DNA of 64,000 nt from Diphasiastrum complanatum. Taxonomy: Eukaryota; Streptophyta; Lycopodiopsida; Lycopodiales; Lycopodiaceae. The DNA lies in NCBI GenBank assembly GCA_029204225.1, contig CM055092.1, positions 63,835,425 to 63,899,424 on the forward strand, read 5' to 3'. Shown here piece after piece: positions 52,940 to 63,369 of this stretch (within the stretch, counting starts at the first letter, position 1; the number at the start of each line of letters is the position of its first letter). The translations under genes were made by a program, and so were the position numbers. The notes under the pieces are model-generated. The model searched no databases, was not told where the DNA came from, and worked only from the letters and a program-made list of their open reading frames with translations.

Positions 52940-55170
52940 ATCGATTTGAGCATGCACTAGTTTTACTTTCATGTAGAGAGATTAGAACTTTCTGTTTTGT
53001 TAATAAACAAAGACATATCTCTGTGTTCTTTTTTGGTTCTATTTTGAGCAGAATGAATAAAGAGAGTAAATCATTGATTGCCTATTATTTTAGTGTGAAG
53101 GATGTACAATCTTTTCAGAGTCATGCAAACCCTAGCATGAGAGCATTTTCTAGTTACAAAAATGTTGTGTTTGACTGTAACAAACACGCTGAAGCAACCA
53201 TGCAGGTTGCATGAAGAAACAAGCAAGAGATTGTAGCCATTCAGTGCATAGAGAGGAAGCAAAATCAAAGATTGAAGTGGAAAATCAGCGATCCACCCAA
53301 ATGGTTAGGAGACAGCAGGCTGCAAGCAACGTGAAACTCAAAAATAGCTATTGATAGTCTTTCTTGAAGCAATTACATACTAGAGAAGCAACATGAGGCA
53401 GTGAAGCGCTATGGATGAGATGGAGTTCACTGAGGCTGAGAGCAACGTAAATGATTTGTTGTGCAGTTTAGTGCAGCATCCATTAGAGGAGTTTTGAGCT
53501 CCAAAAAGACCCTTTAAGAATTCGTGCAAGATGTAGTTTATTATTAAAATATTATAACACTAATACTTTTGACTTGCCATAACTTTTTAATCGTAGCTCA
53601 AAAGTATGTCATGTAACATATCATTGAAAAGTCCTTGTCGAGCGCTTTCCAATGCACTAAACTTTGCTAAATTCGGACTTATCACTAAAAAAGTTATGCC
53701 ATTTTTAGTGTGGAATCAAAATGTGAACTAAAAAAGGTACGTTACGTAGATTTCAAATTTGAGTGTTTTGATTGGTCCATGTGTAAGAAAAAATTGAGAA
53801 AAACTATAAAGAGAATTTTTACAAAGGGTCTTTTTTGGATTTAGAACTCCTCTAATGTGTACCCTTCAACAGACCCATGAAGTAGGCCATTTGCTACAAC
53901 AACCTTGAAGTTTTTGTTGTATCTACCGTGAAGAAGATTGTTGAAGGCTATAGTTGATTAAAAGAGAAAGATGAAAGAAACCATCATCAACGACTTTCCT
54001 CAGTTATGGTATCATCACCTGAACTGCAAACAAAATGAAAGGTGTAGCAGTAGTCGTGATCCAGAATAGCCCATCGTGAAACAGATCCAGTCGCGAGCCT
54101 CAGTTCTTGCCTCTGGCTTTTGTTGGGTGAGAGAGAAAATTAGGGTGCCCATTTGTTCTTACAAAATTTTAAAAAGGAGTTTATTTTTATAAGGTTTTAT
54201 ACTCCTTACTAAAAATGAAGTTTTCAAATGCTTGTGTGCATAAAACTTGAAACTTTGAAGTATACCTTTATGTCAAACTAAATGAAGTGCTGTACTTTGA
54301 AGACAATTTTGCTATAGTGAAAACTGTCAACCATTGAAGTTTTCCAAAGAAGTCAATTTTTTGTCAGAAGTACATGAACTTGAAAATGTTTCTCCTAGCA
54401 TTGGAAGTACTGCATTCCACTGTTGAAAAGAGGTGGAAACTGCTAAACTTTCAAAGAAGTTTAGAGTAAATTGAAGTTTGCAATGCTCCCTATGTTTTCT
54501 GAAGTTGCTCTATTTGAAGGATCAAAGTGCTCTTATGAAGTATGCACAACTGAACTTGAAATTGAAGTTCTGTTAATTGTTTGAAGTGATGAAGTAAGCC
54601 CTAATTTGAATTGAAGGACTTGAAGATCTATAAATTGAAGAACGTTTTGTCAAAGAGAAACTTTTGGATTGAAAGGCTGTGAAAGATTAGCTCTAAACAG
54701 AGAATATGCAAAACTTCAAACTTGGTGAAGTTTGGCCTTTCTGTTTTACTTTTTCTGAAGTTTCCTAAGGGTGACAAACCAGTACTGAAAGATGAAATAA
54801 ATTGTGTCATATATTGTTGAGAAATTCTTACCTTGCAAAACAACCTTCAACCTTGAGATGTGAACTACTCCAGCTTTGCAATGAAGATTCAGCCCCTCAA
54901 ATTGTGGTGAAGTAGCCGAAGAATTGATTTTCTATGCTATGCTACTTAAGAACAATCTATATAAGGCGGTAATTATTCTTGGAGGTGTCATAATGCAGGA
55001 TAGGTTTACATGTAGAACATTGACGATAGTCATTGTATGTAAGATGTAAATGCATAGATCCTGAGATGCACAAGAAATGGAATTATTTGTCATGTAAAGA
55101 AAATGTGTAGAGAAAGCGTGCTCTAGTGATTTTTAAGACATGATGTAAAAGGTCCAACAAAGTTGACCTT
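52940..55170 (+). mobile_element. Internal region of a non-coding (LARD/TRIM-like) LTR element
   Basis: About 2.2 kb lies between primer site and polypurine tract with no gag or pol similarity. Short open frames such as 53023-53214 (SMRAFSSYKNVVFDCNKHAE) recur in the second copy (55734-55928) but match no family known to me. The part 54180-54930 is unusually rich in 'gaagt'/'tgaag'. With LTRs at 52609-52922 and 55180-55502 the element spans 2.9 kb. A non-autonomous copia-type parasite is inferred from the primer site. Confidence 0.75.
53481..53857. mobile_element. MITE-like element with about 40-bp terminal inverted repeats
   Basis: The left end CATTAGAGGAGTT... matches the reverse complement of the right end ...AACTCCTCTAATG, and the match extends through 'ccaaaaagaccctttaagaa' / 'ccaaaaaagaccctttgtaaaa'. 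Length is 377 bp and there is no coding capacity. The duplicate of this region at 56050-56100 lacks it: there 'gtgcagcatc' is joined directly to 'tgtacccttcaac'. That gives an empty site within the window. No obvious target duplication; superfamily undetermined. Confidence 0.85.
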
Positions 55171-55179
55171 AAGGGAGGG
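55171..55179 (+). other. Polypurine tract
   Basis: AAGGGAGGG lies immediately before LTR 2, as expected at the 3' end of an LTR element. Confidence 0.85.
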
Positions 55180-55502
55180 TGTTGGAAATACTATTGGGTA
55201 ATGCCACTTTGTTGGCTATTAATGGACATACTTGAAATGTACTCATCAATGTAAATGTGGTGAAGGCCCAATGTGCCTCTAAATGGAGTAAGTTACTCTA
55301 GCGCCCTTCTAATGTGAATGGGGTTAATGCTAAGAGGTTATTTGTGAGGAAGCATAACCTCCTCCTCCTCCTCTCTCTCACGTAGAGTTCATTCTCTCTT
55401 TCGTTGTATGGTGCAAGCTTATTGAATACAAGCATTGTGTTCTCTCTCCATCTCTCTTGTGTAATATCGCTTGAATTTATGTTGCATGCTCTGATTCAAA
55501 CA
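55180..55502 (+). repeat. LTR 2 of the non-coding LTR element
   Basis: It starts TGTTGGAAATAC and ends GATTCAAACA (TGTT...AACA). It is preceded by a polypurine tract and, unusually, followed by another primer site and a second copy of the internal region. It therefore acts as the 3' LTR of one copy and the 5' LTR of the next. Confidence 0.92.
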
Positions 55503-55519
55503 TGGTATCAGAGCAGGCT
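55503..55519 (+). other. Second primer-binding site
   Basis: TGGTATCAGAGCAGGCT follows LTR 2 directly; the TGGTATCAGAGC core is exact. Confidence 0.88.
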
Positions 55520-56187
55520 ATGGTTAACGACGCTATCGATCTGAGCATGCACTAGTTTTACTTTCATGTAGAGAGATTAGAACTTTCTGTTTTGTTAATA
55601 AACAGAGACATATCTCTGTGTTTTTTTTTGGTTTTGTTTTGAGCAGACTGAATAAAGAGAGAGTAAATCATTGATTGCCTATTATTCTAGTGTGAAGGAT
55701 GCACAATTTTTTCAGAGTTAGGCAAATCCTAGTATGAGAGCATTTTCTAGTTACAAAAATGTTGTGTTTGACTGTAACAAACATGCTGAATCAACCATGC
55801 AGCATGAAGAAACAAGCAAGAGATTGCAGCCATTCAGCCGAATAGAGAGGAAGCAAAATCAAAGATTGAAGTGCAAAATCAGCGATCCACCCAAGTGGTT
55901 AGGAGAAAGCAGTCTGCAAACAACGTGAAACTCAAAAACAACTATTGATAGTCTTTCTTGAAGTGATTACATATTAGAGAAGCAACATGAGGCAGTGAAG
56001 CGCTATGGATGAGATGGAGTTCATTGAGGCTGAGAGCAACATAAATGATTTGTTTTGTAGTTCAGTGCAGCATCTGTACCCTTCAACAGACCCATGAAGT
56101 AGGCCATTTGCTACAACAGCCGTGAAGTTCTTGTTGTATCTACCATGAAGAAGATCACTGAAGGTTGCAGTTGATCCAAAGAGAAAG
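55520..56187 (+). mobile_element. Truncated second internal copy of the LTR element
   Basis: It is colinear with 52940-53970, for example 'agcatgcactagttttactt', 'ttctagttacaaaaatgttg' and 'ggagacagcag'/'ggagaaagcag'. It lacks the MITE and has small indels. It ends at about 56187, where gypsy sequence begins; its own 3' LTR is missing. Confidence 0.88.
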
Positions 56188-56310
56188 ATGGTGCAATAGG
56201 TTTCCCTGCCCATGTGGTTGGATCAACCTTTACAGCCTGCTCTCTGTTCTCAAAGGTGAGTTTTTTCGTACCCCAATTGTGTACTACTTGCGCAGTTCTC
56301 AACCATAAAT
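56188..56310 (-). pseudogene. Short Ty3/gypsy protease-region relic
   Basis: Read leftward it gives LRTAQVVHNWGTKKLTFENR and EQAVKVDPTTWAGKPIAPS, matching the block after the protease in the gypsy copies at 39800-39900 and 22260-22390. Only about 40 codons remain. Confidence 0.85.
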
Positions 56311-57049
56311 TTGTAAGAGCTTTGCTACACTGGTGGGAAATGAACTCGAAATGGGCTTTTTTATAGACAAATTTGGAGGGTCTATTAGACAAAGTGCTAG
56401 TTTAGATACTTAGTTTTGGACAAAAATTCATAGGCATGTTCAGTACCATGAAAATAGCTTCCAGAAGTCTCAGCGAAGGTTTCTGACCATTAAGGTAGCT
56501 TGACGAAGGTTTTGAAGATCTAGCAAATATTCAATCTTCACCCAAGTCAAATCTTTGCCCAGGTACTGCATTTAATGACAATTTTTAAGGTCTAAGCCTT
56601 CTCTCAATCTATTTTTGATGTGTTGGATCTATTTGTCAAGTCAAAGAAAGTTCATAATGACTACATCATACTCGACGAAGGTTCCCAAGGTGACATAGAG
56701 CTGAACTTTCGCTTAGCTTAAAAATTGATACTTTTGCTACAAACCAACTTTCGCCCAATTTAGTATAGATAAATATGAGCTGGATCTATCATCTGACAAT
56801 TTGGTGAAGGTTAATCTAACTATTTGAATCAAAATCTAGCCTCAATAGTGATTTTTAGATCATTTTCTTTTTTCAAAAATTCATTCTTGAAGATATTTTC
56901 CTTCCTCCTTTTCTGATCTGATAATTTTTTTGACTTTGCTTATCATTTTTTATTTTTTATTTTACTGTCTTTTTCTAAATAAGTAATCTAAAAAATCAAA
57001 ATTCTAAAATCAAATAAAAATAAATTTGTAACAGTGTAATTAGGTTGGG
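56311..57049. other. Non-coding, gypsy-leader-like
   Basis: No coding sequence. It contains repeated CGAAGGTT variants (near 56477, 56514, 56683 and 56816) like the gypsy leader at 24.6-25.3 kb, then A/T-rich DNA. Confidence 0.5.
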
Positions 57050-57290
57050 AGATCAGGCTGCCAAAACTTGCATGATCGGCTATCATTTCAGCTGCCATTC
57101 ACAAGGGTATCAAATTTTCATCCATCAAGGTTTTTCATGACCATTGCTCCATAAGATAAAATTTCTTTTACTCTATATGATCTTTCACATGTGAATTTCA
57201 AATTTTCCTTGATCAGTTTCATTTTTTACATCAAGGCAAGATCTCCTTCCTTCAGATCCTTCTTATGTAATTGATGATCATGCCATCCGC
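57050..57290 (-). pseudogene. Ty3/gypsy integrase C-terminal relic
   Basis: In broken frames on the minus strand it reads DHQLHKKDLKEGDLALM, KLIKENLKFTCERSYRV and TLVNGS, the pattern of the integrase C-terminal domain (EGDLVL ... GPYRV ... VNGSRLK). Stops and frameshifts are frequent. Confidence 0.65.
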
Positions 57291-57387
57291 ATAGATTTTA
57301 TAATATTGGATTCTTTATTTTTGTTTTCTTTAGATCCTTTGATCTTTTTGGTTGCATAAATATTGTTTCTAAGCTTTACATTATGAC

Positions 57388-57795
57388 ATCATTGAATATT
57401 CATCAAACATCAAAAATAAAATAATATAAAGTTGCTATCCTTACAAAAATAGTAAGCTACTATATTTCACGCGTGTGGATCTGAATATAGCAAAGTATGA
57501 GCATTCTACACACAAGATTGCAAAATATCATCAAGATAGTGCCCCAGTGGACAGATCAACCCAAGAGAACTCAAGTATAAGCATCAAATGAGATGAGAGA
57601 GAAGAATCCTTTCTCCCATGAGTTTACATCCTTTTATAATAGGTCCATGCATCATTAATGAGCTTGGTTTAATTCAAATGATTTTAGACTAATATAACTT
57701 TGAAAAGTCAAACTTTAAGCCTAATATGAAAATTGGCCTCAATTGCCAAATAAACAAATATGTCCAAAATAGCAAACTAGTTGACAAATTCTTAC
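57388..57795 (-). repeat. Truncated 3' LTR of the right-hand copia element
   Basis: On the minus strand it starts TGTAAGAATTTGTCAACTAG (57795) and matches the 5' LTR at 60193-60838 for about 408 bp. Homology ends near 57388, so the last 240 or so bases are lost. A CACGCGTG palindrome lies at 57468-57475. Confidence 0.85.
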
Positions 57796-59330
57796 ACTCC
57801 CTCTTCAACTAGTTTTAGCATAGACTTTGAGAATACTCCAAGTGAAGTCCTATGCTTTGTAAACAAGTCTTTTCCCAATGCTTTGGTGAAGATATTAGCT
57901 ACACATTCCGTTGAAGGTACATGTTGAAGCTCCACCTACTTTGCCATGACTTGCTCCACAAAGTGATATGCCACCTCAATATGCTTGCTCCTAGCATGAA
58001 ATATAGGATTGCTTGCCAACTTTTGGGCTGATAGGTTGTCAAAAAGGATGATTGGAATCTCTGAAAAATCCAGCAAGTGAAGATCCTTGATCATCCTCTT
58101 GTTCCATACCATCTCTTTTGTGCAATGAGTAAGTGCTTTGTAGTTGGCCTCACTAGATGACAATGAGATAGTGACTTGTTTCTTCGACATCCATGATATA
58201 ACTCCATTACGTAAGAAAACACGATGTGCAATTATGGCTTTCCTATCCATTTGATCTCCAGAAAAGTCCAAATCTGAAAATCCAAACAAGTTAGGTGATG
58301 ATCCCTCATACAATATGCCAAAATCTCGAGTTCCCATGATGTATCTCAAAACTCTTTTTCCTAGCTTCCAATGCTCCTCACTAGGATGTTGCATAAATTG
58401 GCTTAATCTACCAACACAATAGCTTAGAATTGGTCTTGTGATGGTTAGATATATAAGTGAACCAAATAGCTTCCTATAGAGAGTAATGTCCTTGAAGGAT
58501 CTTTCATTACCTCTTAGTTAGCTTTACATTTGACTCCATAGGTGTATCACAAGACTATGTATCTATCATATGAAATCTCTTTAGAATAAAATTAGCATGC
58601 CTCTCTTGAAAAATGAAAGTATGTTGAGAAGATCTAATCACTTCTATTCCTAAAATGTAATGCAAATGACCAAGATCATGCACCTCAAACTCCTTGAGAG
58701 CACTCTTGATATGATCCACATCTTGGTTGTCTCCACCACTCAAGATGATATCATCCACGTAGATTAGCAAAATGGTAACATCATTTCTAGCAAACCTATA
58801 ATAAATTGAATGATCATACTCACTCATACCAAACCTTTGAGAGAGTCCAATTGACATAGATCCCATCCAAAAAGAGTAGCAAGAGAGATGCCCAAATGCT
58901 TACCATCTTTGCCACGAGTGCAAAGGTCTCATCATAGTCAATACCATGTTCTTGTGCATATCCCTTGGCCACCAACCTTACCTTATGCTTATTGATAGAT
59001 CCATCTTGGTTAGTCTTCATCTTGAAAATCCATTTGCATCCAGAAACTTTCTTGTCCGTAGGTAACTCCAACAATCTCCATGTTTCATTCTTCATAAGAG
59101 CTTGATACTCAAGATCCAATGCTTGGATCCACTCCTCTTTGTTCCTTGCTTCATCTACACATGTAGGTTCACCAAAAGAGGTTAGTAAAGAAAAGTTTGT
59201 TCCGGCAGCCACTTGCTTATCTTTCTCATCATATGTGATCCTTGAAGGTATTTGTCTTTCCCTTGATCCCATGCTCATCACCAAAGGCCTTGAACTTGGT
59301 TGAGATATACTCACTACCATTGTCACTCCT
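57796..59330 (-). pseudogene. Ty1/copia reverse transcriptase and RNase H
   Basis: From 59330 leftward: linker (RERQIPSRITYDEKDK), RT entry (NKEEWIQALDLEYQALMKNE, SGCKWIFKMKTNQDGS, LVAKGYAQEHGIDYDETFA). An internal deletion near 58860 removes the FLNG/YGLKQ blocks, then SQRFGMSEYDHSIYY and the catalytic YVDD in LLIYVDDIIL, ending at a stop after FILKRFHMID. After a short gap RNase H follows (EEHWKLGKRVLRYIMGTRDF, DLDFSGDQMDRK, SSSEANYKALTHC, HARSKHIEVAYHF) to the polypurine tract near 57800. The RT deletion and stops make it inactive. Confidence 0.88.
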
Positions 59331-60062
59331 CAAGAACTTGATCCTTGTGGAAAATTGGTTCTCCCTTGCATTATTGAACTTCACAAAAACATCATACACT
59401 TCATCTTTGCTCTTTAATAGATATACTCAACACTATCTACTAAAATGATCAATGAAATCTACATGCATCTTAGCTCCACTATTGCTAATTGTAGCAATTC
59501 CATGAATATCCGAATGTACAACTTGAAAAGGCTTTGTAGATCTAGATGTAGATCTAGTATAAAGTAGTCTATGTGACTTTGACAAAGCACAAGACTCACA
59601 AACATGATTGATGCTAGTTAAGGAACTTGGAAGTCCAATCACAACTTGTTTTCTAGCCATGACCTCCAATGTTTTGAAGCCGAGATGCCCCATCCTCTTA
59701 TGCCAAACCTCTTGCATGGATATTTGCTCACTTGCCACACATCCAACTTGGTCAGCAATAACACAAGCATCTAGTTTAAATAACTTCCCTTGCCTTTTAC
59801 CTTTTGCAATCAAGACATCCTTCCTTTTGATCATACAAGTATCTCCATCAAACTCCACTTTAAGAGCTTTACTAAGTGATTGACTCACATTACGTAGGTC
59901 CTTAGTAATAGATGGAATGAACAAAACATCCTTCAAATGAACATTCTTATTTGTAGAGAGAGAAATAGGAATTGTGCCAATCCCTTTGCCCGTGTAGATC
60001 ACCCTCTTGTCATCTCCATAAGCCAATAAAGAAGTGAAATACTCCTTGTAATAAAAGATCAT
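59241..60062 (-). pseudogene. Ty1/copia protease end and integrase
   Basis: It begins inside the protease (YKEYFTSLLAYGDDKRVIYT), the upstream gag and protease active site being absent. Then come GIGTIPISLSTNKNVHLKDV, pre-integrase EVWHKRMGHLGFKTLEVMAR, zinc-finger CESCALSKSHR (both Cys kept), core FQVVHSDIHGIATI and, after a frameshift near 59433, LRSDNGSEYISTKFKAFGDE. It then jumps to the linker, so the third catalytic residue (Glu) and the integrase C-terminus are deleted. It is very similar to 29419-31329. Confidence 0.88.
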
Positions 60063-60180
60063 TTCTACAAATGCAAAATTCTTGATTTTTGAGTAGAAAC
60101 TATTCTAGCATGCTCCAGAGATAGAAGCTCCTCCAAATCCTTGATAAATGTGACTGATCTTTTCATAACCTGCAACACAA

Positions 60181-60192
60181 GCTTTGATACCA
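60181..60192 (-). other. Primer-binding site
   Basis: On the minus strand it reads TGGTATCAAAGC, one change from the TGGTATCAGAGC core, and directly follows the LTR end at 60193. Confidence 0.85.
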
Positions 60193-60838
60193 TGTGAAGA
60201 TTTTGTCAATCATTAAGATCCAAAATCATCTCTTGATCTTTGGTTGGAAGGATATCACAATTTACACCATTTACAATGTAGAAAATCAACATCTACTTAA
60301 TGAAAGAGATGCAAACTCAATAAGATATTGATCAAACATCAAGCTTAGGATAATATGAAGTTGTTGTCTGTACAAAAATAGTAAGCTATTGTATTTTACA
60401 AGTGTGGATCTGAATATAGCAAAATATGAGCATTCTATACACAAGATTGCAAGATATCATCACGATAGTGCACCATTGGATAGATCAACCCAAGAGAACT
60501 CATGTACAAGCATGAAATGAGATGAGAGAGAGAAGAATCCTTTCTCCCACGAGTTTACGTCCTTTTATGACAGTTCCATGCATCATTAATGAGCTTGGTT
60601 TCCCTCCATAACAAGAACCCTACTAATGTGGACTAGATTCAATGTCTCCAACATTCAAATTTGAATCTACTAAACTCGACCTCCTACTATTCCCCTCACT
60701 TCTAAAAGTGATAATTCAAATGCTTTTAGACTAATATAACTTTGAAAAGTCAAACTCTAAGTCTAATGTATAAATTGGCCTCAATTGCCAAATAAACAAA
60801 TATGTCCAAAATAGCAAACTAGTTGACAAATTCTCACA
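60193..60838 (-). repeat. 5' LTR of the right-hand copia element
   Basis: On the minus strand it starts TGTGAGAATTTGTC (60838) and ends ATCTTCACA (60193), TG...CA, 646 bp, with the primer site directly downstream. Same family as 27067-27716, 57388-57795 and 7816-7938. Between primer site and the protease remnant only about 120 bases remain, so gag was deleted. Confidence 0.92.
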
Positions 60839-60844
60839 TGTGTA

Positions 60845-61353
60845 TTGAACTTGAAACTGGCAAAAACATACACATGTGAACTTGAAATTGGCAAAAAAAT
60901 GAAAGCAATGAGGAGCGACAACAGTGGAGAGTATATCTCTACTGAATTCAAGGAGTACTATCTTAGCAAAGGCATTGAAGAACAATTCATCAACCCTCCG
61001 TATTTGCCTCAGTCGAATGGCCTTATTGAGAGGAAGAATCAAATTTTGCTCGAATTGGCTAAGTGCATGCTCGCTCATGCATCACTACCTAAGCAATTCT
61101 GGGCTGAAGCTCTGTCCATTACAACTTACATTCAAAACATATGCTCGACCAAAGGCCTCTCAAGCAAGATGCCTTATGAAGTTTGGACAAGCTCCAAACC
61201 TTTGATAAAAAACCTCAGAGTATTCCATCACCTACGCGCAGATCTTGAAATATACTAGGAAGTTGCTAGACTTCAACAACATAATATTTGCCTTTATTGG
61301 TTATGCTTCTTCCAACAATCTAATCATCTCATTTCATTCAATTATTGTGTCAG
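60845..61353 (+). pseudogene. Ty1/copia integrase relic
   Basis: It reads ELEIGKKMKAMRSDNSGEYI (second catalytic Asp), PQSNGLIERKNQILLELAKC (the Glu), LPKQFWAEALSITTYIQN, YEVWTSSKPLIKNLRVF and, after a frameshift near 61235, AQILKYTRKLLDFNNIIFAF and IGYASSNN. A partial duplication of 'gaacttgaaaytggcaaaaa' occurs at its left edge (60847 and 60877), next to the LTR border at 60838. No RT follows. Confidence 0.85.
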
Positions 61354-62806
61354 ATCGAATGTGATGCTTCTCTGATTTACTACTTTAAGCACTTTCATTT
61401 ATTAGCTCTCATATAGATTTGTCTAAACATTTCCATGCTTCTGCAATACACGTTTCCGCAACCAACGTTCAATGAATTTGTGCTTGTCTACGTAATCAAT
61501 TGAATCGATCCTGACGATTTCAGAGTGAGGATCAAGTAAAATCAGTTGTCACCCTTGTCGCAATATAATTGATTTGAATATGATAAATGTAGTTCATGCA
61601 CTGAGGAATAGGGGTTATTCTGCAGAGCCCAATAATTCAAACATAGACCTTCTCTATCGAGTCTTTCTTCATTCCCTTTTGTTTCCATTTCCCCAACACC
61701 AACCTCCTAAAAATGACAAAAAATGCCGATGTAAACACGAGATTATGTATGGGACTACTTAAATCTAAGGGTGGAGATTGATGAAAAGCTATCAAACTGA
61801 AGGTGTTCCTCCTTGCCATGGCACTATAGTAGCAATTCTAGTATTAGCATGTGTAAGTAGGCCCCTAAAAATGCCAAGACGATAACCACAAGGATTTGAA
61901 CTCGTTCTCTTCTTGCCATGGCATCCACAAGCTCCGTAGTAGCAAGTTTGGTTTTTTTGTCATGTAAAAATGGAACTTGGTTAGTAGGCATAACCAAGCT
62001 CCTAAACTGCATGGTGATGTAAATACAAGGATTACTCTCTTAAAAATTATGATGCAAACACGAAGAATTATGCTCCTAAAAGTAACGATGTATACACGAG
62101 ATTAGGGAAGTAACCTTTTGGATGATAACATCAACGTAATGCATAGTTGTTGCATTTTTTGCCCATTTTTTAGACTCGCTTAAAAAGAAGAATGGGTGAC
62201 CCACTGTTTTGAACATTTATTATGTTTCTCACATGCAAATTTTGCTTTATAATGGTCCTGGACAAAAGCTCAGCTTCAAATACAAATTCTATTGCGTAAT
62301 GGCCATTCAAAAAAACTGCAACTATGAATTACACAATGGAATGAGCTGGGCAGACGACATAGTCTCGGTAAGGAATCATAGTCTCGCCCCCCCTCCGAAC
62401 CTCGCCTAAGACTCTTTACAAGGCAGAATATCATCTGTCGGACTTATTCCATAGTAAATTAGAAAGGCTATAATTTCTTATAATTATAACAATCTATTAG
62501 TGCACCTTAATATTTCATTATAATTTATATCTATGCGGGGTTCCAAATTCCAATTTACCAATACAAAATATGCCAATGGATATGTACGTGCCTTTAAAAA
62601 AGAGAAAAAAGTTAAAAAAGAGAAAAAAGAATGTACTCCAATAAACAATGAGTTGGCTAGGAGGACTCTGGCGACCTTAAGGGATTGAACTGCAATCAGC
62701 CACATAAAGAGATATAAAAAGATTAAAAAGAAAAGAACAAAAATTAGTGGACGAGAGAAGAACGCACCTTGTAGAGGAGAGATGAGCAGTTTTTAGGGCT
62801 TTTCAG
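61354..62806. other. Non-coding with dispersed short repeats
   Basis: No gene recognised. Variants of 'ctcctaaaaatgac', 'gatgtaaacacgagatta' and 'cttgccatggca' recur at 61705-61745, 61810-61925, 61998-62050 and 62068-62105. Confidence 0.45.
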
Positions 62807-62815
62807 AAACCCTAG
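62807..62815 (+). promoter_or_regulatory. Telo-box-like AAACCCTAG in a leader-like region
   Basis: AAACCCTAG matches the plant telo-box motif often found near transcription starts. It lies about 560 bp upstream of the PB1-domain reading frame. Whether it is a promoter element here is inference. Confidence 0.35.
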
Positions 62816-63107
62816 AACTTGTGAAATATTATAACGTGTGTGCAAATTTCGGGTGTGAAATTTTTAGAGAGAGGAAACTCTCGTACGTTCTAGAAAGAGA
62901 ACGTAACGTCAAAAACAGGAATGTCAAGAAAGGAGAGAGCATCAGTCGCTTAGGTTTGAAACGCAACGTATAGGGTTAGGGTCTTTCTTTTTTAAGTTTT
63001 AGAGAGAAAGCTGGCGATAACGTGAGGTGTGGGAAGAACGCGAGAGAAGAGAGAGAGAGGAGAGAAGGGGAGGGAGGGGCGGGTCTCTCCTTCGAACAAA
63101 GAGAGAG

Positions 63108-63108
<1 letters not shown>

Positions 63109-63151
<43 letters not shown>
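63109..63151 (+). repeat. Poly-G tract of about 43 bases
   Basis: An uninterrupted G run follows GA-rich DNA (63036-63106). It is a simple repeat that could form stacked G structures. Its exact length is the kind of feature that sequencing and assembly handle poorly. Confidence 0.9.
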
Positions 63152-63152
<1 letters not shown>

Positions 63153-63369
63153 AACTTCTTCGAATAGTTGATTCTCAGGTCTTGCTAGCACAGTTGATGG
63201 AGAGAGAGCGTGTGTGTGTGTGAGTTGGATAGGTGCCTTGCTGGTGATGCCGTTTCATGGTGGGATAATTGATATATGAGAGAGAAATGAAATCCTGACT
63301 ATAGAGTGCAGGCAGCTGCAGACAAGGGAGTGAGCAAATCTACAAAATGGATCAGGTGAAGAGCAACAC

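Noticed and set aside
53023-53214. Possible small gene (SMRAFSSYKNVVFDC...)
   Set aside because: It recurs in both internal copies of the LTR element, but with different ends and no family match, so it was left as part of a non-coding element.
62640-62705. tRNA-like stretch
   Set aside because: No cloverleaf, anticodon stem or B box pattern could be fitted.
63029-63223. Open frames encoding poly-Gly or poly-Pro across the G run
   Set aside because: They are produced by the simple repeats (GA, poly-G, GT) and show no protein similarity.
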